Shown here piece after piece: positions 6,853 to 13,105 of a stretch of DNA of 13,105 bases. The stretch lies in contig JAMDAP010000057.1 in NCBI GenBank assembly GCA_023484675.1, positions 1-13,105 on the forward strand. The letters run 5' to 3'. Numbering within the stretch: position 1 is the first letter of the stretch; each line of letters opens with the position of its first letter. The translations under genes were made by a program, and so were the position numbers. Origin of the DNA: Bacillota bacterium (GTDB lineage: Bacteria > Bacillota_E > Symbiobacteriia > JAMDAP01). Below the pieces are notes generated by a model that worked only from the letters and a program-made list of their open reading frames with translations, was not told the DNA's origin and did no database searches.

Positions 6853-7701
6853 CTAGTATGTGTAAAAGCCGTGCCCGCTCTTGCGGCCGAGGCGGCCGGC
6901 CATGACCATCTTCTTCAGCAGGGGGCAGGGCCGGTACTTCGGGTCATTGTACCCTTCGTACAGCACCTCCATAATGGCCAGGCAGGTGTCCAGGCCGATG
7001 AAGTCGGCCAGGGTGAGGGGGCCCATGGGGTGGTTCATGCCGAGCTTCATCACCGTGTCCACGTCTTCCACCGAGGCGACGCCCTCGTAGACACAGAAGA
7101 CAGCCTCGTTGATCATGGGCATCAGCACGCGGTTGCTGACGAACCCGGGGTAGTCGGAGACCTCCACCGAGGTCTTCTCCATCCGCGCCGCCAGGTCGTG
7201 CACGGCCTCATAGACCTGGTCGCTGGTGGCCAGGCCGCGGATAATCTCCACCAGCTTCATCACCGGTACCGGATTCATGAAGTGCATGCCGATGAACCGG
7301 TCAGGCCGCGAGGTCGCCGCCGCCAGCTGGGTGATGGGCAACGATGAGGTATTGCTGGCAAAGATGGTCTGGGGGCCGCAGATGCGATCCAACTCGCGGA
7401 ACAGGCCCTGCTTGACCTCCAGGTTCTCGGTCACCGCCTCGATGACCATGTCCACGCCGGCAGCGCCGTCCAGGCTTGTGACGCCCAGGATGCGGCCGAG
7501 AATGGCTGCCTTGTCGGCCTCGGTCTTACGGCCCTTCTCCAGGTCGCGGCTGAGGTTCTTCCCGATGACGCCGAGGCCCCTGCTGACGAAGCGGTCCTCC
7601 ACATCTCGCAAGATGACCTCCAGCCCGGCCTGGGCCGCCACCTGGGCGATCCCCGACCCCATCTGGCCGGCTCCGATCACCATGATCTTCTGAATGCTCA
7701 A
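6853..7701 (-). CDS. hbd: 3-hydroxybutyryl-CoA dehydrogenase
   Basis: This cytoplasmic enzyme interconverts acetoacetyl-CoA and 3-hydroxybutyryl-CoA with NAD(P)H, in butyrate-type metabolism, polyhydroxybutyrate synthesis or beta-oxidation. The 282-residue protein has the typical length. It shows the nucleotide-binding G10-A-G-Q-M-G15 fold start, A-S-N-T-S-S at 115-120, the catalytic dyad His140 (G-M-H-F-M-N-P) and Glu152 (K-L-V-E-I-I), and the conserved Asn190 in P-G-F-V-S-N-R. The C-terminal domain keeps G-x-x-H-P-M-G-P and ends G-R-K-S-G-x-G-F-Y. I choose TTG at 7701 because AAGGAGG (7709-7715) lies exactly seven bases upstream and the protein then begins right before the first beta strand; upstream in-frame ATGs would add 5 to 32 unlikely residues. 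The partner thiolase gene lies further upstream on the same strand, separated by a plus-strand exporter gene. Confidence 0.95.
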   Translation of the reverse strand: MSIQKIMVIGAGQMGSGIAQVAAQAGLEVILRDVEDRFVSRGLGVIGKNLSRDLEKGRKTEADKAAILGRILGVTSLDGAAGVDMVIEAVTENLEVKQGLFRELDRICGPQTIFASNTSSLPITQLAAATSRPDRFIGMHFMNPVPVMKLVEIIRGLATSDQVYEAVHDLAARMEKTSVEVSDYPGFVSNRVLMPMINEAVFCVYEGVASVEDVDTVMKLGMNHPMGPLTLADFIGLDTCLAIMEVLYEGYNDPKYRPCPLLKKMVMAGRLGRKSGHGFYTY

Positions 7702-7849
7702 CGGACTCCCTCCTTCCATCCCATGGTTCACCCTATGGGCCAGCCCTTCCTGCCGGCCGCGGAAGAAGGGTTTGGGCGAGAGAGGGTCGAAACCTGGCAA
7801 ATCCAGCAGGCCCGCGATTAACGCGGGTGGCCGTGACCTGGGAGGGCCT
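7702..7849. other. Divergent intergenic region between hbd and the EamA gene
   Basis: Both flanking genes start from this 148-base region, so it must carry two promoters, but no convincing -35/-10 pair is visible. It contains the hbd ribosome binding site (AAGGAGG, 7709-7715), the EamA one (GGAGGG, 7841-7846) and a small perfect hairpin CCCGCG-ATTAA-CGCGGG at 7811-7827, which would lie in the EamA leader. Confidence 0.5.
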
Positions 7850-8956
7850 ATGAGCCGTTCAGAGTGGCAGGGGTTCGGTCTTGTTGTAGCATCCGCCGCC
7901 GGTTTCGGCCTGATGGCGGTGATGGCCCGGGCAGCCTATGCGGGTGGCGCCACGGTGCCCACCCTTCTCTTTCTTCGCTTTGCCGTGGGCGGTGCCGCTC
8001 TTTGGGCCTGGTTGGCCTGGCGCCGAAACCTGCCGGTCTTGTCCTGGCGGATTTGGGTGGCGCTGCTGCTCATGGGGGCAGCCGGGTACGCCGGGCAGTC
8101 AAGCCTCTACTTCACCGCTCTGACCCGCATCCCCGCCTCCCTCACGGCCATGCTGCTCTATCTCTACCCCCTGCTCGTCACCCTGCTCGGCTGGCTCTTG
8201 CTGCGCCAGCCCATCAGCTGGGCCCAGGCGGCAGCTTTGGTCAGCTCCCTGGCCGGCCTTGGGCTGATACTCTGGCAGGCGCCGCCTTCCGTCCGGTACG
8301 ACCCCGTCGGCGTGGTCATGGGCGCGGGAGCGGCACTCGTCTACTCCTTCTATATTCTGGCCGGCGACCGGCTCCTGCGCCGGGCCTCACCCCTGCATGC
8401 CAGCGCCATCGTCATGACCGGCGCCGCCGCCACCTTCCTCATCGCCGGCCTGGCCACTCGCTCGCTCCACCTGAGCCTGACGCTGCCGGGCTGGGCCGGG
8501 GTGCTGGGCCTGGTGCTCTTCGGCACCCTTATGGCCATCCTCGCCTTCCTGGCGGGCCTGGAGAGACTCGGCGCCACCCGTGCCTCCATCGTGAGCGCCC
8601 TGGAACCGGTGGTCACCGTCCTCAGTGCCTGGGCCCTTCTGGGGGAGAGCCTGGCGGCGCGCCAGCTCCTCGGCGCCGGCCTGGTTCTGGCGGGGGCCCT
8701 TCTGGTGCAGCTGCCCTCGCGCCAGGTCGCCACGGCTGCGGCCGACGACCACGAGGCCGTTCGTGGCGGCCGCGAACGCAACTCCGGTCGCCTCTTCGCC
8801 TGGGTGCCCGGACTCTCCACCTCTGTCCTGGGATGGGTCTACCGCCGGGCGGAAAGGCTGGAACGGCGCGCCCCGGCCACCGGCCAGGAGGGTGCCCGAA
8901 CGGCGGTGAGGCGGAGCGCCGCCGCCGAACCGGCTGGCAAAAGCCCCGAGGCCTGA
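7850..8956 (+). CDS. EamA (DMT superfamily) transporter with hydrophilic C-terminal tail
   Basis: A ten-helix drug/metabolite-type transporter, probably an exporter of amino acids or other metabolites; the substrate cannot be told. Two EamA repeats are visible, residues about 8-143 and 154-287. The first ends with Y-L-Y-P-L-L-V-T and L-L-L-R-Q-P, the second contains the signature [12 protein letters not shown] at 245-256 followed by L-L-G-E. After the tenth helix comes an Arg- and Ala-rich tail of about 80 residues (289-368), unusual for the family, with no recognisable domain. The start at ATG 7850 has GGAGGG four to five bases upstream and begins directly before the first helix; the frame is open further upstream but without a better start. 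The stop codon lies in the loop of a terminator hairpin. Confidence 0.92.
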   Translation: MSRSEWQGFGLVVASAAGFGLMAVMARAAYAGGATVPTLLFLRFAVGGAALWAWLAWRRNLPVLSWRIWVALLLMGAAGYAGQSSLYFTALTRIPASLTAMLLYLYPLLVTLLGWLLLRQPISWAQAAALVSSLAGLGLILWQAPPSVRYDPVGVVMGAGAALVYSFYILAGDRLLRRASPLHASAIVMTGAAATFLIAGLATRSLHLSLTLPGWAGVLGLVLFGTLMAILAFLAGLERLGATRASIVSALEPVVTVLSAWALLGESLAARQLLGAGLVLAGALLVQLPSRQVATAAADDHEAVRGGRERNSGRLFAWVPGLSTSVLGWVYRRAERLERRAPATGQEGARTAVRRSAAAEPAGKSPEA

Positions 8957-8971
8957 TGGCCCTCGGGGCTT
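8941..8971. terminator. Terminator hairpin enclosing the EamA stop codon, probably bidirectional
   Basis: AAGCCCCGAG-GCC (8941-8953) pairs with GGC-CTCGGGGCTT (8958-8960 and 8962-8971), leaving one bulged C and the loop TGAT. The loop contains the TGA stop of the EamA gene. On the plus strand it is followed by CGTTTCTTA; on the minus strand the stem ends in CTTTTG, a better U-tract, 30 bases after the thiolase stop. It therefore likely ends both convergent genes. Confidence 0.85.
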
Positions 8972-9000
8972 CGTTTCTTACGGGTAGAATTGACGGGTCC

Positions 9001-10185
9001 CTACTCCGCCCGGATCAGCGTGGCCTCGCCCTGGCCGCCGCCGGAGCAGATGGCCGCCAGGCCGTAGCGTCCGCCGCGCCGGCGCAGTTCGTACATCAGG
9101 GTCATCAGGATGCGGCCGCCGGAAGCGCCGACGGGATGGCCGAGGGCCACGGCGCCGCCGTTGACGTTGACTTTCTCCGGGTCGAAACCGGCCACCTTAA
9201 TGCTCGTCAGGGTGACGGCGGCAAAGGCCTCGTTGATCTCGATCAGGTCCAGGTCGGCCACGCCGAGACCCGCCTTTTGCAGGGCCTTGAGGCCGGACCG
9301 GGCCGGCACGGTGTGAAGGTACTTGGGCTCCTCGGAGACCTGGCCCTGGCCGATGATCGTGGCCAGGATGGGCACGCCCAGCTCCTCCGCCTTCTCCCGC
9401 GACATCAGCACCAGGGCCGAGGCGCCGTCGTTGAGGCCGGGGGCGTTGCCGGCGGTCACGGTGCCGTCGTCCAGGAAGACGGGCTTCAGGGTCGCCAACC
9501 TCTCCAGAGAGGTATCGCGCCGGATGGCCTCGTCCTGGCTGACCACCACCGGGGCGCCCCGTTTCTGCGGCACCTCCACCGGTACGATCTCGTCCTGGAA
9601 CAGGCCGTCGTCCGTGGCCTTGGCCGCCAGCAGGTGGCTGCGGTAGGCCCACTCGTCCTGCTGCTGCCGGGTGATGCCGAACTCCGCCGCCACCTGGCTG
9701 CCATAGATGCCCATGTGGCAATCGCCCCAGGGGCACCAGAGGCCGTCGTGCACCACGGCGTCGATTAACCTGCCGTCGTTCAGGCGGTAGCCGAAGCGCG
9801 CCTTCTCCAGCAGATAGGGGGCACTCGACATGGACTCCATGCCGCCCGCCACCACCACCTCGGCGTCGCCGGCGCGGATCATCATATCCGCCAGGTTGAC
9901 GGCGCGGAGGGACGAAGCACAGACCTTGTTGATGGTCTCAGAGGGAACCTGAACCGGAATGCCGCCCTTGATGGCCGCCTGCCGCGACGGGATCTGCCCC
10001 GCCCCGGCCTGCACCACCTGGCCGTAAAATACGTTGTCGATCTGCTCCGGCCGGATGCCCGCCCGGCTGACGGCAGCCTTGATGGCGACACCACCCAGAT
10101 CCATAGCCGACAGGTCCTTGAAGGCCCCGCCCAGGACCCCGAAGGGCGTGCGGGCGGCGCTGATGATGACGGTCTCTCTCTTCAC
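9001..10185 (-). CDS. Acetyl-CoA C-acetyltransferase (thiolase)
   Basis: The enzyme condenses two acetyl-CoA to acetoacetyl-CoA or runs thiolytic cleavage in reverse; it is a cytoplasmic tetramer in close relatives. At 394 residues it is of standard length. The nucleophilic Cys89 lies in N-K-V-C-A-S-S, His350 in A-L-G-H-P-V-G-A-S-G and Cys380 in C-S-G-G-G-Q-G, matching C89/H348/C378 of the Zoogloea ramigera biosynthetic thiolase. N-E-A-F-A-A is also present. I place the start at GTG 10185, with a GGAGGAGG stretch (10192-10199) six to seven bases upstream and M-K-R-E-T-V-I-I-S-A-A-R-T-P-F as the classic N-terminus; the longer frame to 10221 adds a Gly-rich artefact. It belongs functionally with the hbd gene beyond the EamA gene, and is preceded on the same strand by a GNAT gene 90 bases away. 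Confidence 0.96.
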   Translation of the reverse strand: MKRETVIISAARTPFGVLGGAFKDLSAMDLGGVAIKAAVSRAGIRPEQIDNVFYGQVVQAGAGQIPSRQAAIKGGIPVQVPSETINKVCASSLRAVNLADMMIRAGDAEVVVAGGMESMSSAPYLLEKARFGYRLNDGRLIDAVVHDGLWCPWGDCHMGIYGSQVAAEFGITRQQQDEWAYRSHLLAAKATDDGLFQDEIVPVEVPQKRGAPVVVSQDEAIRRDTSLERLATLKPVFLDDGTVTAGNAPGLNDGASALVLMSREKAEELGVPILATIIGQGQVSEEPKYLHTVPARSGLKALQKAGLGVADLDLIEINEAFAAVTLTSIKVAGFDPEKVNVNGGAVALGHPVGASGGRILMTLMYELRRRGGRYGLAAICSGGGQGEATLIRAE

Positions 10186-10202
10186 CCTGCCTCCTCCTCC
10201 CG

Positions 10203-10219
10203 GCGAGCCCCTGGCTCGC
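10203..10219. other. Small hairpin just upstream of the thiolase ribosome binding site
   Basis: GCGAGCC-CCT-GGCTCGC is a perfect seven-base stem with a three-base loop, between the GNAT stop and the thiolase gene. Its edge is three bases from the GGAGGAGG ribosome binding site. It has no T-run, so it is not an obvious terminator; a role in mRNA stability or translation is only a guess. Confidence 0.4.
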
Positions 10220-10275
10220 AATTCGCCTACAAATTCCGGACGGAGCGCGGAGATTCCTGCCTCGCCCCGCCTGCG

Positions 10276-11238
10276 CTACGGCACCTGGTAGATGTAGCCC
10301 GGCCAGTGTGCAGCGGTGAAGCCGGCCAGCCCCGCCTCCACCAGGAGGCTGAATTGGCTGCCGGGCAGGGTCACGTCCACCTGGGGGATGGCCTCTTCCC
10401 GTATCCTGCGGTCCAGGCCGGCCAGCAGCCTGCGCGCCGCAGCGGGGGCGCCGGCAAACTGGCGCAGAGTCCAGCAGTCGATATCCCGCGCCACCAGGGC
10501 CAGGGCACTCTCATTCGGCGGAAAGCCGCCAGGCCCGGCCACCCAGACCTGCCCCTGGGCGAGGTACCGACAGAGGTCCCCTTCGTCCAGGGACTGCACT
10601 TCCCACTCCTCCCCCGGCTGGGCAATGAGACCGCCGGGCGCGCTCTCCCCGTTCAGCCGCTGCAGCCACGGCCAGGGCAGGTCCTCCGGCCCAGCCTGCC
10701 GCATGGCGAGGTCCGGCGCGACTGGCTGCTGCACCATGCTCGACACGCCGCCCGTCACCGGCTCATCGGCAGCCTCACTCGCTTGCGGCGCCACCACGGC
10801 TTCCCTCGCCCAGTTCCAGCCGGGAAGGATGTCCCAGGAGCCGACGCGGCGGTATCCCGCCGAGGCCAGAAGGGTTTGCGCCGGCTGGTTGTCGCGTCGC
10901 GTGGTCAGCCTGGCCACCCGAGCTCCGGCGAGAAAGGCCTGCTCCGTGGCATGGCGCGTCAGAGCCTTGCCGATGCCAAGCCGCTGGTGGGCTGGAGACA
11001 CCCGCATGCCCTTCAGGTAAACCTCACCCGGCTTGACCCAGGAGTAACCGGCGATACCCACCAACTCGCCACCCAACATAGCCACAAACAGCGTACCGTC
11101 CTGCTCGGCCGCCCAATCCGCGAACACCTCCGGCAGCCAGTCGTCCGCATCCAGGGCGAGGCACAGCCGCGCCACCTTCGCCGCGTCCTCCGGGCGGGCG
11201 GGCCGGAGCTCCAAAGCGCCCACAACGAAATCGGTCAT
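10276..11238 (-). CDS. Two-domain GNAT family N-acetyltransferase
   Basis: The N-terminal part (about residues 8-150) is a GNAT acetyltransferase: the acetyl-CoA pyrophosphate loop reads V-S-P-A-H-Q-R-L-G-I-G-K-A at 80-92, preceded by a substrate-side strand G-E-V-Y-L-K-G-M-R and followed by A-R-L-T-T-R-R-D-N-Q-P-A and L-L-A-S-A-G-Y-R-R-V-G. A Pro/Ala/Glu-rich linker (about 150-178) joins a second domain (179-320) that starts M-R-Q-A-G-P-E-D-L like another GNAT unit but has lost the Q/R-x-x-G-x-G loop; it may be a degenerate GNAT repeat for substrate binding or dimer formation. ATG 11238 has GGAGG (11247-11251) eight bases upstream. The gene diverges from murA and precedes thiolase on the same strand. 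The substrate is unknown. Confidence 0.88.
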   Translation of the reverse strand: MTDFVVGALELRPARPEDAAKVARLCLALDADDWLPEVFADWAAEQDGTLFVAMLGGELVGIAGYSWVKPGEVYLKGMRVSPAHQRLGIGKALTRHATEQAFLAGARVARLTTRRDNQPAQTLLASAGYRRVGSWDILPGWNWAREAVVAPQASEAADEPVTGGVSSMVQQPVAPDLAMRQAGPEDLPWPWLQRLNGESAPGGLIAQPGEEWEVQSLDEGDLCRYLAQGQVWVAGPGGFPPNESALALVARDIDCWTLRQFAGAPAAARRLLAGLDRRIREEAIPQVDVTLPGSQFSLLVEAGLAGFTAAHWPGYIYQVP

Positions 11239-11434
11239 CTGTCTGTCCTCCCGAAAAGCATGTTTAGACAGACGCTGCTATTTTTCCTGGTGATGCAAGC
11301 GCATCGGGCGCGAAACCGAATTCGGCCCTCACCCGTCTTCCAAAGTGCCCGGCTAGCCCCCATCCTGCTGTCGAGTCCGCAAGTCTGAGTTTGGCACGAA
11401 CCGGGCGGAAACACTATAGGCAGCCGGACCTGAG
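11239..11434. other. Divergent intergenic region between the GNAT gene and murA
   Basis: The region carries the GNAT ribosome binding site at its left edge. The AT-richer patch CTGCTATTTTTCCTGG (about 11275-11290) could be part of a promoter, but I see no convincing -35/-10 pair on either strand. The plus-strand frame open from TTG 11391 is judged to be untranslated leader. Confidence 0.4.
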
Positions 11435-11450
11435 AGGAGGGAAAGCGATC
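11435..11450 (+). promoter_or_regulatory. Ribosome binding site that points to an ATC start for murA
   Basis: AGGAGGG at 11435-11441 is the only strong ribosome binding site near the murA N-terminus. Counting seven bases from AGGAGG (11435-11440) leads to ATC at 11448-11450, in frame with murA. The nearest conventional start, TTG 11391, lies 57 bases upstream of that ATC and has no ribosome binding site. Confidence 0.7.
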
Positions 11451-12779
11451 GCACGCCTACTTATTCGCGGCGGTCGCCCGCTCGAAGGCCGCGTCGCCAT
11501 CGGGGGCGCCAAAAATAGTGCCCTGCCCCTGATCAGCGCCGCCCTGCTGGCCGGTTCGGGCGAAACCGTGCTCGACAACGTCCCTCACCACTCCGACGTC
11601 CTGGATCTGTGCCAGATCGCGCAGGAACTGGGGGCGGAAGCCGAGTTCGTCGGCCCGCACACCCTGCGCCTGCAAGCTACGGAACTGACCAGCCACGTGG
11701 CCCCCTACCGCCTGGCTCGCCGCCTGCGGGGATCCACCTACCTGGTGGGCGCCCTCCTGGCCCGACTCGGCCGGGCGGAGGTAGCCTTCCCCGGTGGTTG
11801 CGCCATCGGCTCCAGGCCCGTCGACTTCCATATCAAAGGCTTGACCGCCCTGGGGGCGCAGATGGGTGTCGAGCGTGGCAGCCTGGTGGGTGAGGTGCCG
11901 CCGGTTGCGGTCGGAAGGCCCGGTCGCCTGCAGGGAGCCCGATTTTACGTCGATCGGGCCAGTTTCGGCACAACCATCAACCTGATGATCGCCGCTACCC
12001 TCGCCGAGGGAAACACGGTGCTGGAGAGTGTCGCCCGCGAGCCGGAAGTGGTGGACGTGGCCAACTTCCTCAACCGCATGGGGGCCAAGGTACGGGGCGC
12101 CGGCACCAACGTTATCCGCGTCGACGGGGTGAAGGCTTTGACCGGCGCCACCCATGAGGTGATCCCCGACCGTCTGGAGGCCGGCACCTTTCTTCTGGCG
12201 GGGGCTATCACCGGCGGCTCAGTGCGCGTAGATAACGTCATCGCTGAGCATCTGCATGCGGTAATGACCAAGCTGCGCGAAGCCGGCGCCGGTATCGAGG
12301 ATGAACACGATTCTGTCACCATATTTGCGCCGGTGCGGCTTCGGGCGGTGGACATCGAGACCCAGGTGCACCCGGGCTTTCCCACCGACCTGCAGTCTCC
12401 CTTCCTGGCCTGCATGGCAGCGGCCGACGGCGTCTCGGTCATCCATGAGACCGTCTTCGAAAACCGCTTCGGCTGCGCCAGTGAGCTTGTCCGTCTGGGC
12501 GCGGACGTCAAAGTGGATGGCGACCGGGCCATCATCCACGGGGTCGAGTGTCTGACCGGCGCGCCCGTAGAGGCGAGCGACATCCGAGGTGGCGTGGCCC
12601 TGGTCCTGGCCGGCCTGGCCGCCCGGGGCGAGACTGAGGTGGCCAAGGCCGACCTCATCGACCGCGGCTATGACCAGTTGGAGAACAAGCTAGCGGACCT
12701 GGGCGCCGGCATTTCCCGCCTGCAGGATGAAGCCGCGGAAGAGACCGCCTACGCAAGCACCTTGGGCGCCGAGGGCTGA
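11448..12779 (+). CDS. murA: UDP-N-acetylglucosamine 1-carboxyvinyltransferase MurA
   Basis: MurA transfers enolpyruvate from phosphoenolpyruvate to UDP-N-acetylglucosamine, the first committed step of peptidoglycan synthesis, in the cytoplasm. Counted from ATC 11448 the protein has 443 residues, and Lys22-Asn23 in G-A-K-N-S-A-L fall exactly on the E. coli active-site numbers. The catalytic Cys (C118) sits in P-G-G-C-A-I-G, so the fosfomycin-target Cys is kept rather than Asp. Asp314 in F-P-T-D-L-Q and Arg in I-D-R-G-Y-D near 406 match E. coli D305 and R397. E-N-R-F at 338-341 is also typical. A tail of about 20 acidic residues extends the C-terminus. The start codon is odd: the reading frame reaches back to TTG 11391, but that start lacks a ribosome binding site and adds 19 non-homologous residues. 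ATC (AUC) initiation or a sequence error at this base are the two readings. Two hairpins follow the gene. Confidence 0.95.
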   Translation: MARLLIRGGRPLEGRVAIGGAKNSALPLISAALLAGSGETVLDNVPHHSDVLDLCQIAQELGAEAEFVGPHTLRLQATELTSHVAPYRLARRLRGSTYLVGALLARLGRAEVAFPGGCAIGSRPVDFHIKGLTALGAQMGVERGSLVGEVPPVAVGRPGRLQGARFYVDRASFGTTINLMIAATLAEGNTVLESVAREPEVVDVANFLNRMGAKVRGAGTNVIRVDGVKALTGATHEVIPDRLEAGTFLLAGAITGGSVRVDNVIAEHLHAVMTKLREAGAGIEDEHDSVTIFAPVRLRAVDIETQVHPGFPTDLQSPFLACMAAADGVSVIHETVFENRFGCASELVRLGADVKVDGDRAIIHGVECLTGAPVEASDIRGGVALVLAGLAARGETEVAKADLIDRGYDQLENKLADLGAGISRLQDEAAEETAYASTLGAEG

Positions 12780-12853
12780 TGCCTTATAGCCTTTCACCAC
12801 AACCCTGTGCCGAGTCAACGTGATGGCATAACGCCGGCGAACTTATACGTCAA

Positions 12854-12890
12854 AGCCAAGGTCCGGGAGGAGCACTCCCGGGCCTTGGCT
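12854..12890 (+). terminator. Strong hairpin after murA, without a T-run
   Basis: AGCCAAGGTCCGGGAG (12854-12869) and CTCCCGGGCCTTGGCT (12875-12890) form a 16-pair stem with one G-U pair and a five-base loop GAGCA, 75 bases after the murA stop. It is followed by ATTGGAGG rather than T residues, so it is either a U-less terminator or an mRNA-stabilising hairpin. Being almost symmetric it would form on both strands. Confidence 0.65.
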
Positions 12891-12919
12891 ATTGGAGGGT
12901 GCTTGATATGCGGCCCTAA

Positions 12920-12954
12920 GGCGTGTTTGAGCGGGCTTCTGCCTGTTCAACGCC
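12920..12954. other. Second imperfect hairpin between murA and the intron
   Basis: GGCG-(TGU bulge)-TTGAGCGGGC pairs with GCCTGTTCAA-CGCC around a TTCT loop, giving 14 pairs (two of them G-U). No T-run follows on either side. Its function is unknown; it lies 26 bases from the intron boundary on the 3' exon side. Confidence 0.5.
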
Positions 12955-12980
12955 GGTGTTGCCGTGAGGGAATGAACAAA

Positions 12981-13105
12981 ATCGAGTAGAGGGCGGGGTC
13001 TCTCCGCCCCCTCTCACACCACCGGACATGCGGGTCCGCATCCGGCGGTTCACGAAATGGAACAGAGTTGCTGGTACCGCTCGCTTAAGCTCACCAGCCC
13101 CTGGT
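12981..13105 (-). mobile_element. 3' end of a group IIC (bacterial class C) intron, cut by the window edge
   Basis: Read on the minus strand, the sequence enters from the right edge and ends with a domain V hairpin, a domain VI hairpin and the terminal C-T-A-C-T-C-G-A-T typical of group II introns, placing the 3' splice site after base 12981. The CGC rather than AGC catalytic triad in domain V marks bacterial class C. These retroelements normally encode a reverse transcriptase/maturase in domain IV; only 55 bases before domain V are visible. One frame there is open and stops at TGA (13050-13052), just at the start of domain V, which could be the last codons of such a protein, but this cannot be shown. 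The 3' exon begins TTTTGTTCATT on the minus strand. Confidence 0.85.
12984..13049 (-). ncRNA. Group II intron domains V and VI
   Basis: Domain V (13018-13049, minus strand): A-CCGCCGG pairs with CCGGTGG-T, with the triad C-G-C at 13047-13045 whose central G forms the canonical G-U wobble with U13021; a two-base bulge (within ATGT, 13029-13026) and an upper stem TGCG/CGCA closed by a four-base loop GACC follow. Domain VI (12984-13015): basal pairs GAG/CTC, a single bulged A at 12987, then nine pairs AGGGGGCGG/CCGCCCTCT (one G-U) and loop AGAGACC. The bulged A is seven bases from the intron end, exactly where the branch-point adenosine belongs. These details are read directly from the sequence; the family rules are established for group II introns. 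Confidence 0.88.

Noticed and set aside
7811..7850. T-box-like sequence (AACGCGGGTGG) before the EamA gene
   Set aside because: The conserved GGGTGG-x-ACCGCG core is not complete and no terminator/antiterminator pair or specifier stem is visible.
7864..9768. A 634-codon plus-strand frame across the EamA and thiolase genes
   Set aside because: It lies in a second frame over EamA and antisense to thiolase, both of which have clear family motifs, and its sequence is Pro/Arg/Gly-rich noise.
12920..12954. Possible integron attC site next to a class C intron
   Set aside because: A GTTCAAC at 12945 fits the degenerate RYYYAAC pattern, but the partner box and the correct order of boxes are missing, and no integrase is visible.
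12807..12989. A 60-codon plus-strand frame after murA
   Set aside because: It runs through both hairpins and into the intron end, has no ribosome binding site and no recognisable motif.
1..13105. CRISPR arrays, tRNA or rRNA genes, toxin-antitoxin or phage-defence genes
   Set aside because: I saw no spaced direct repeats, no tRNA-like cloverleaf and no gene with such motifs in the window.

Overview
The window comes from a GC-rich bacterium. Strong GGAGG-type ribosome binding sites, a YkvI-family membrane protein, a DUF2007-type small protein, class-type fermentative thiolase/HBD genes and a MurA of the Firmicutes kind together suggest a high-GC Firmicute, for example a Symbiobacterium-like clostridial lineage. 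This assignment is inference from gene content and style; no rRNA or marker gene fixes it. I recognise eleven protein genes, one gene relic and the 3' end of a group II intron; most of the DNA is ordinary chromosome.

Left part, minus strand (1-2205): moaA followed by moaC, the two enzymes that turn GTP into cyclic pyranopterin monophosphate for molybdenum cofactor. Upstream of moaA lies a stretch of about 590 bases without an intact gene. It holds a short relic frame that overlaps the moaA start and resembles the C-terminal end of the periplasmic-binding-like domain of MoeA-type proteins, and a promoter-like site facing moaA about 540 bases upstream.

Middle, plus strand (2226-6457): a DedA membrane protein, a membrane-anchored PIG-L deacetylase with a C-terminal beta-rich domain, a GNAT acetyltransferase overlapping it by ATGA, and a YkvI-family transporter, closed by a clear rho-independent terminator. 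The first three could act on the cell envelope.

Right-middle (6462-11238): on the minus strand, read right to left, a two-domain GNAT protein, acetyl-CoA acetyltransferase (thiolase), 3-hydroxybutyryl-CoA dehydrogenase and a DUF2007-like small protein. A plus-strand EamA exporter sits between the two acyl-CoA genes. Thiolase plus 3-hydroxybutyryl-CoA dehydrogenase make 3-hydroxybutyryl-CoA from acetyl-CoA or run the reverse reaction.

Right end (11239-13105): murA on the plus strand, whose homology and ribosome binding site both point to an ATC start codon, then two hairpins, and finally a textbook domain V plus domain VI pair of a group IIC intron on the minus strand, whose body runs off the right edge.

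I did not find a clearly new multi-gene system. The most noteworthy points are the intron end, the apparent non-ATG/GTG/TTG start of murA (with a similar ambiguity at the DedA gene), a probable 5' frameshift in the DUF2007 gene, and a terminator whose loop contains a stop codon and which serves two convergent genes.
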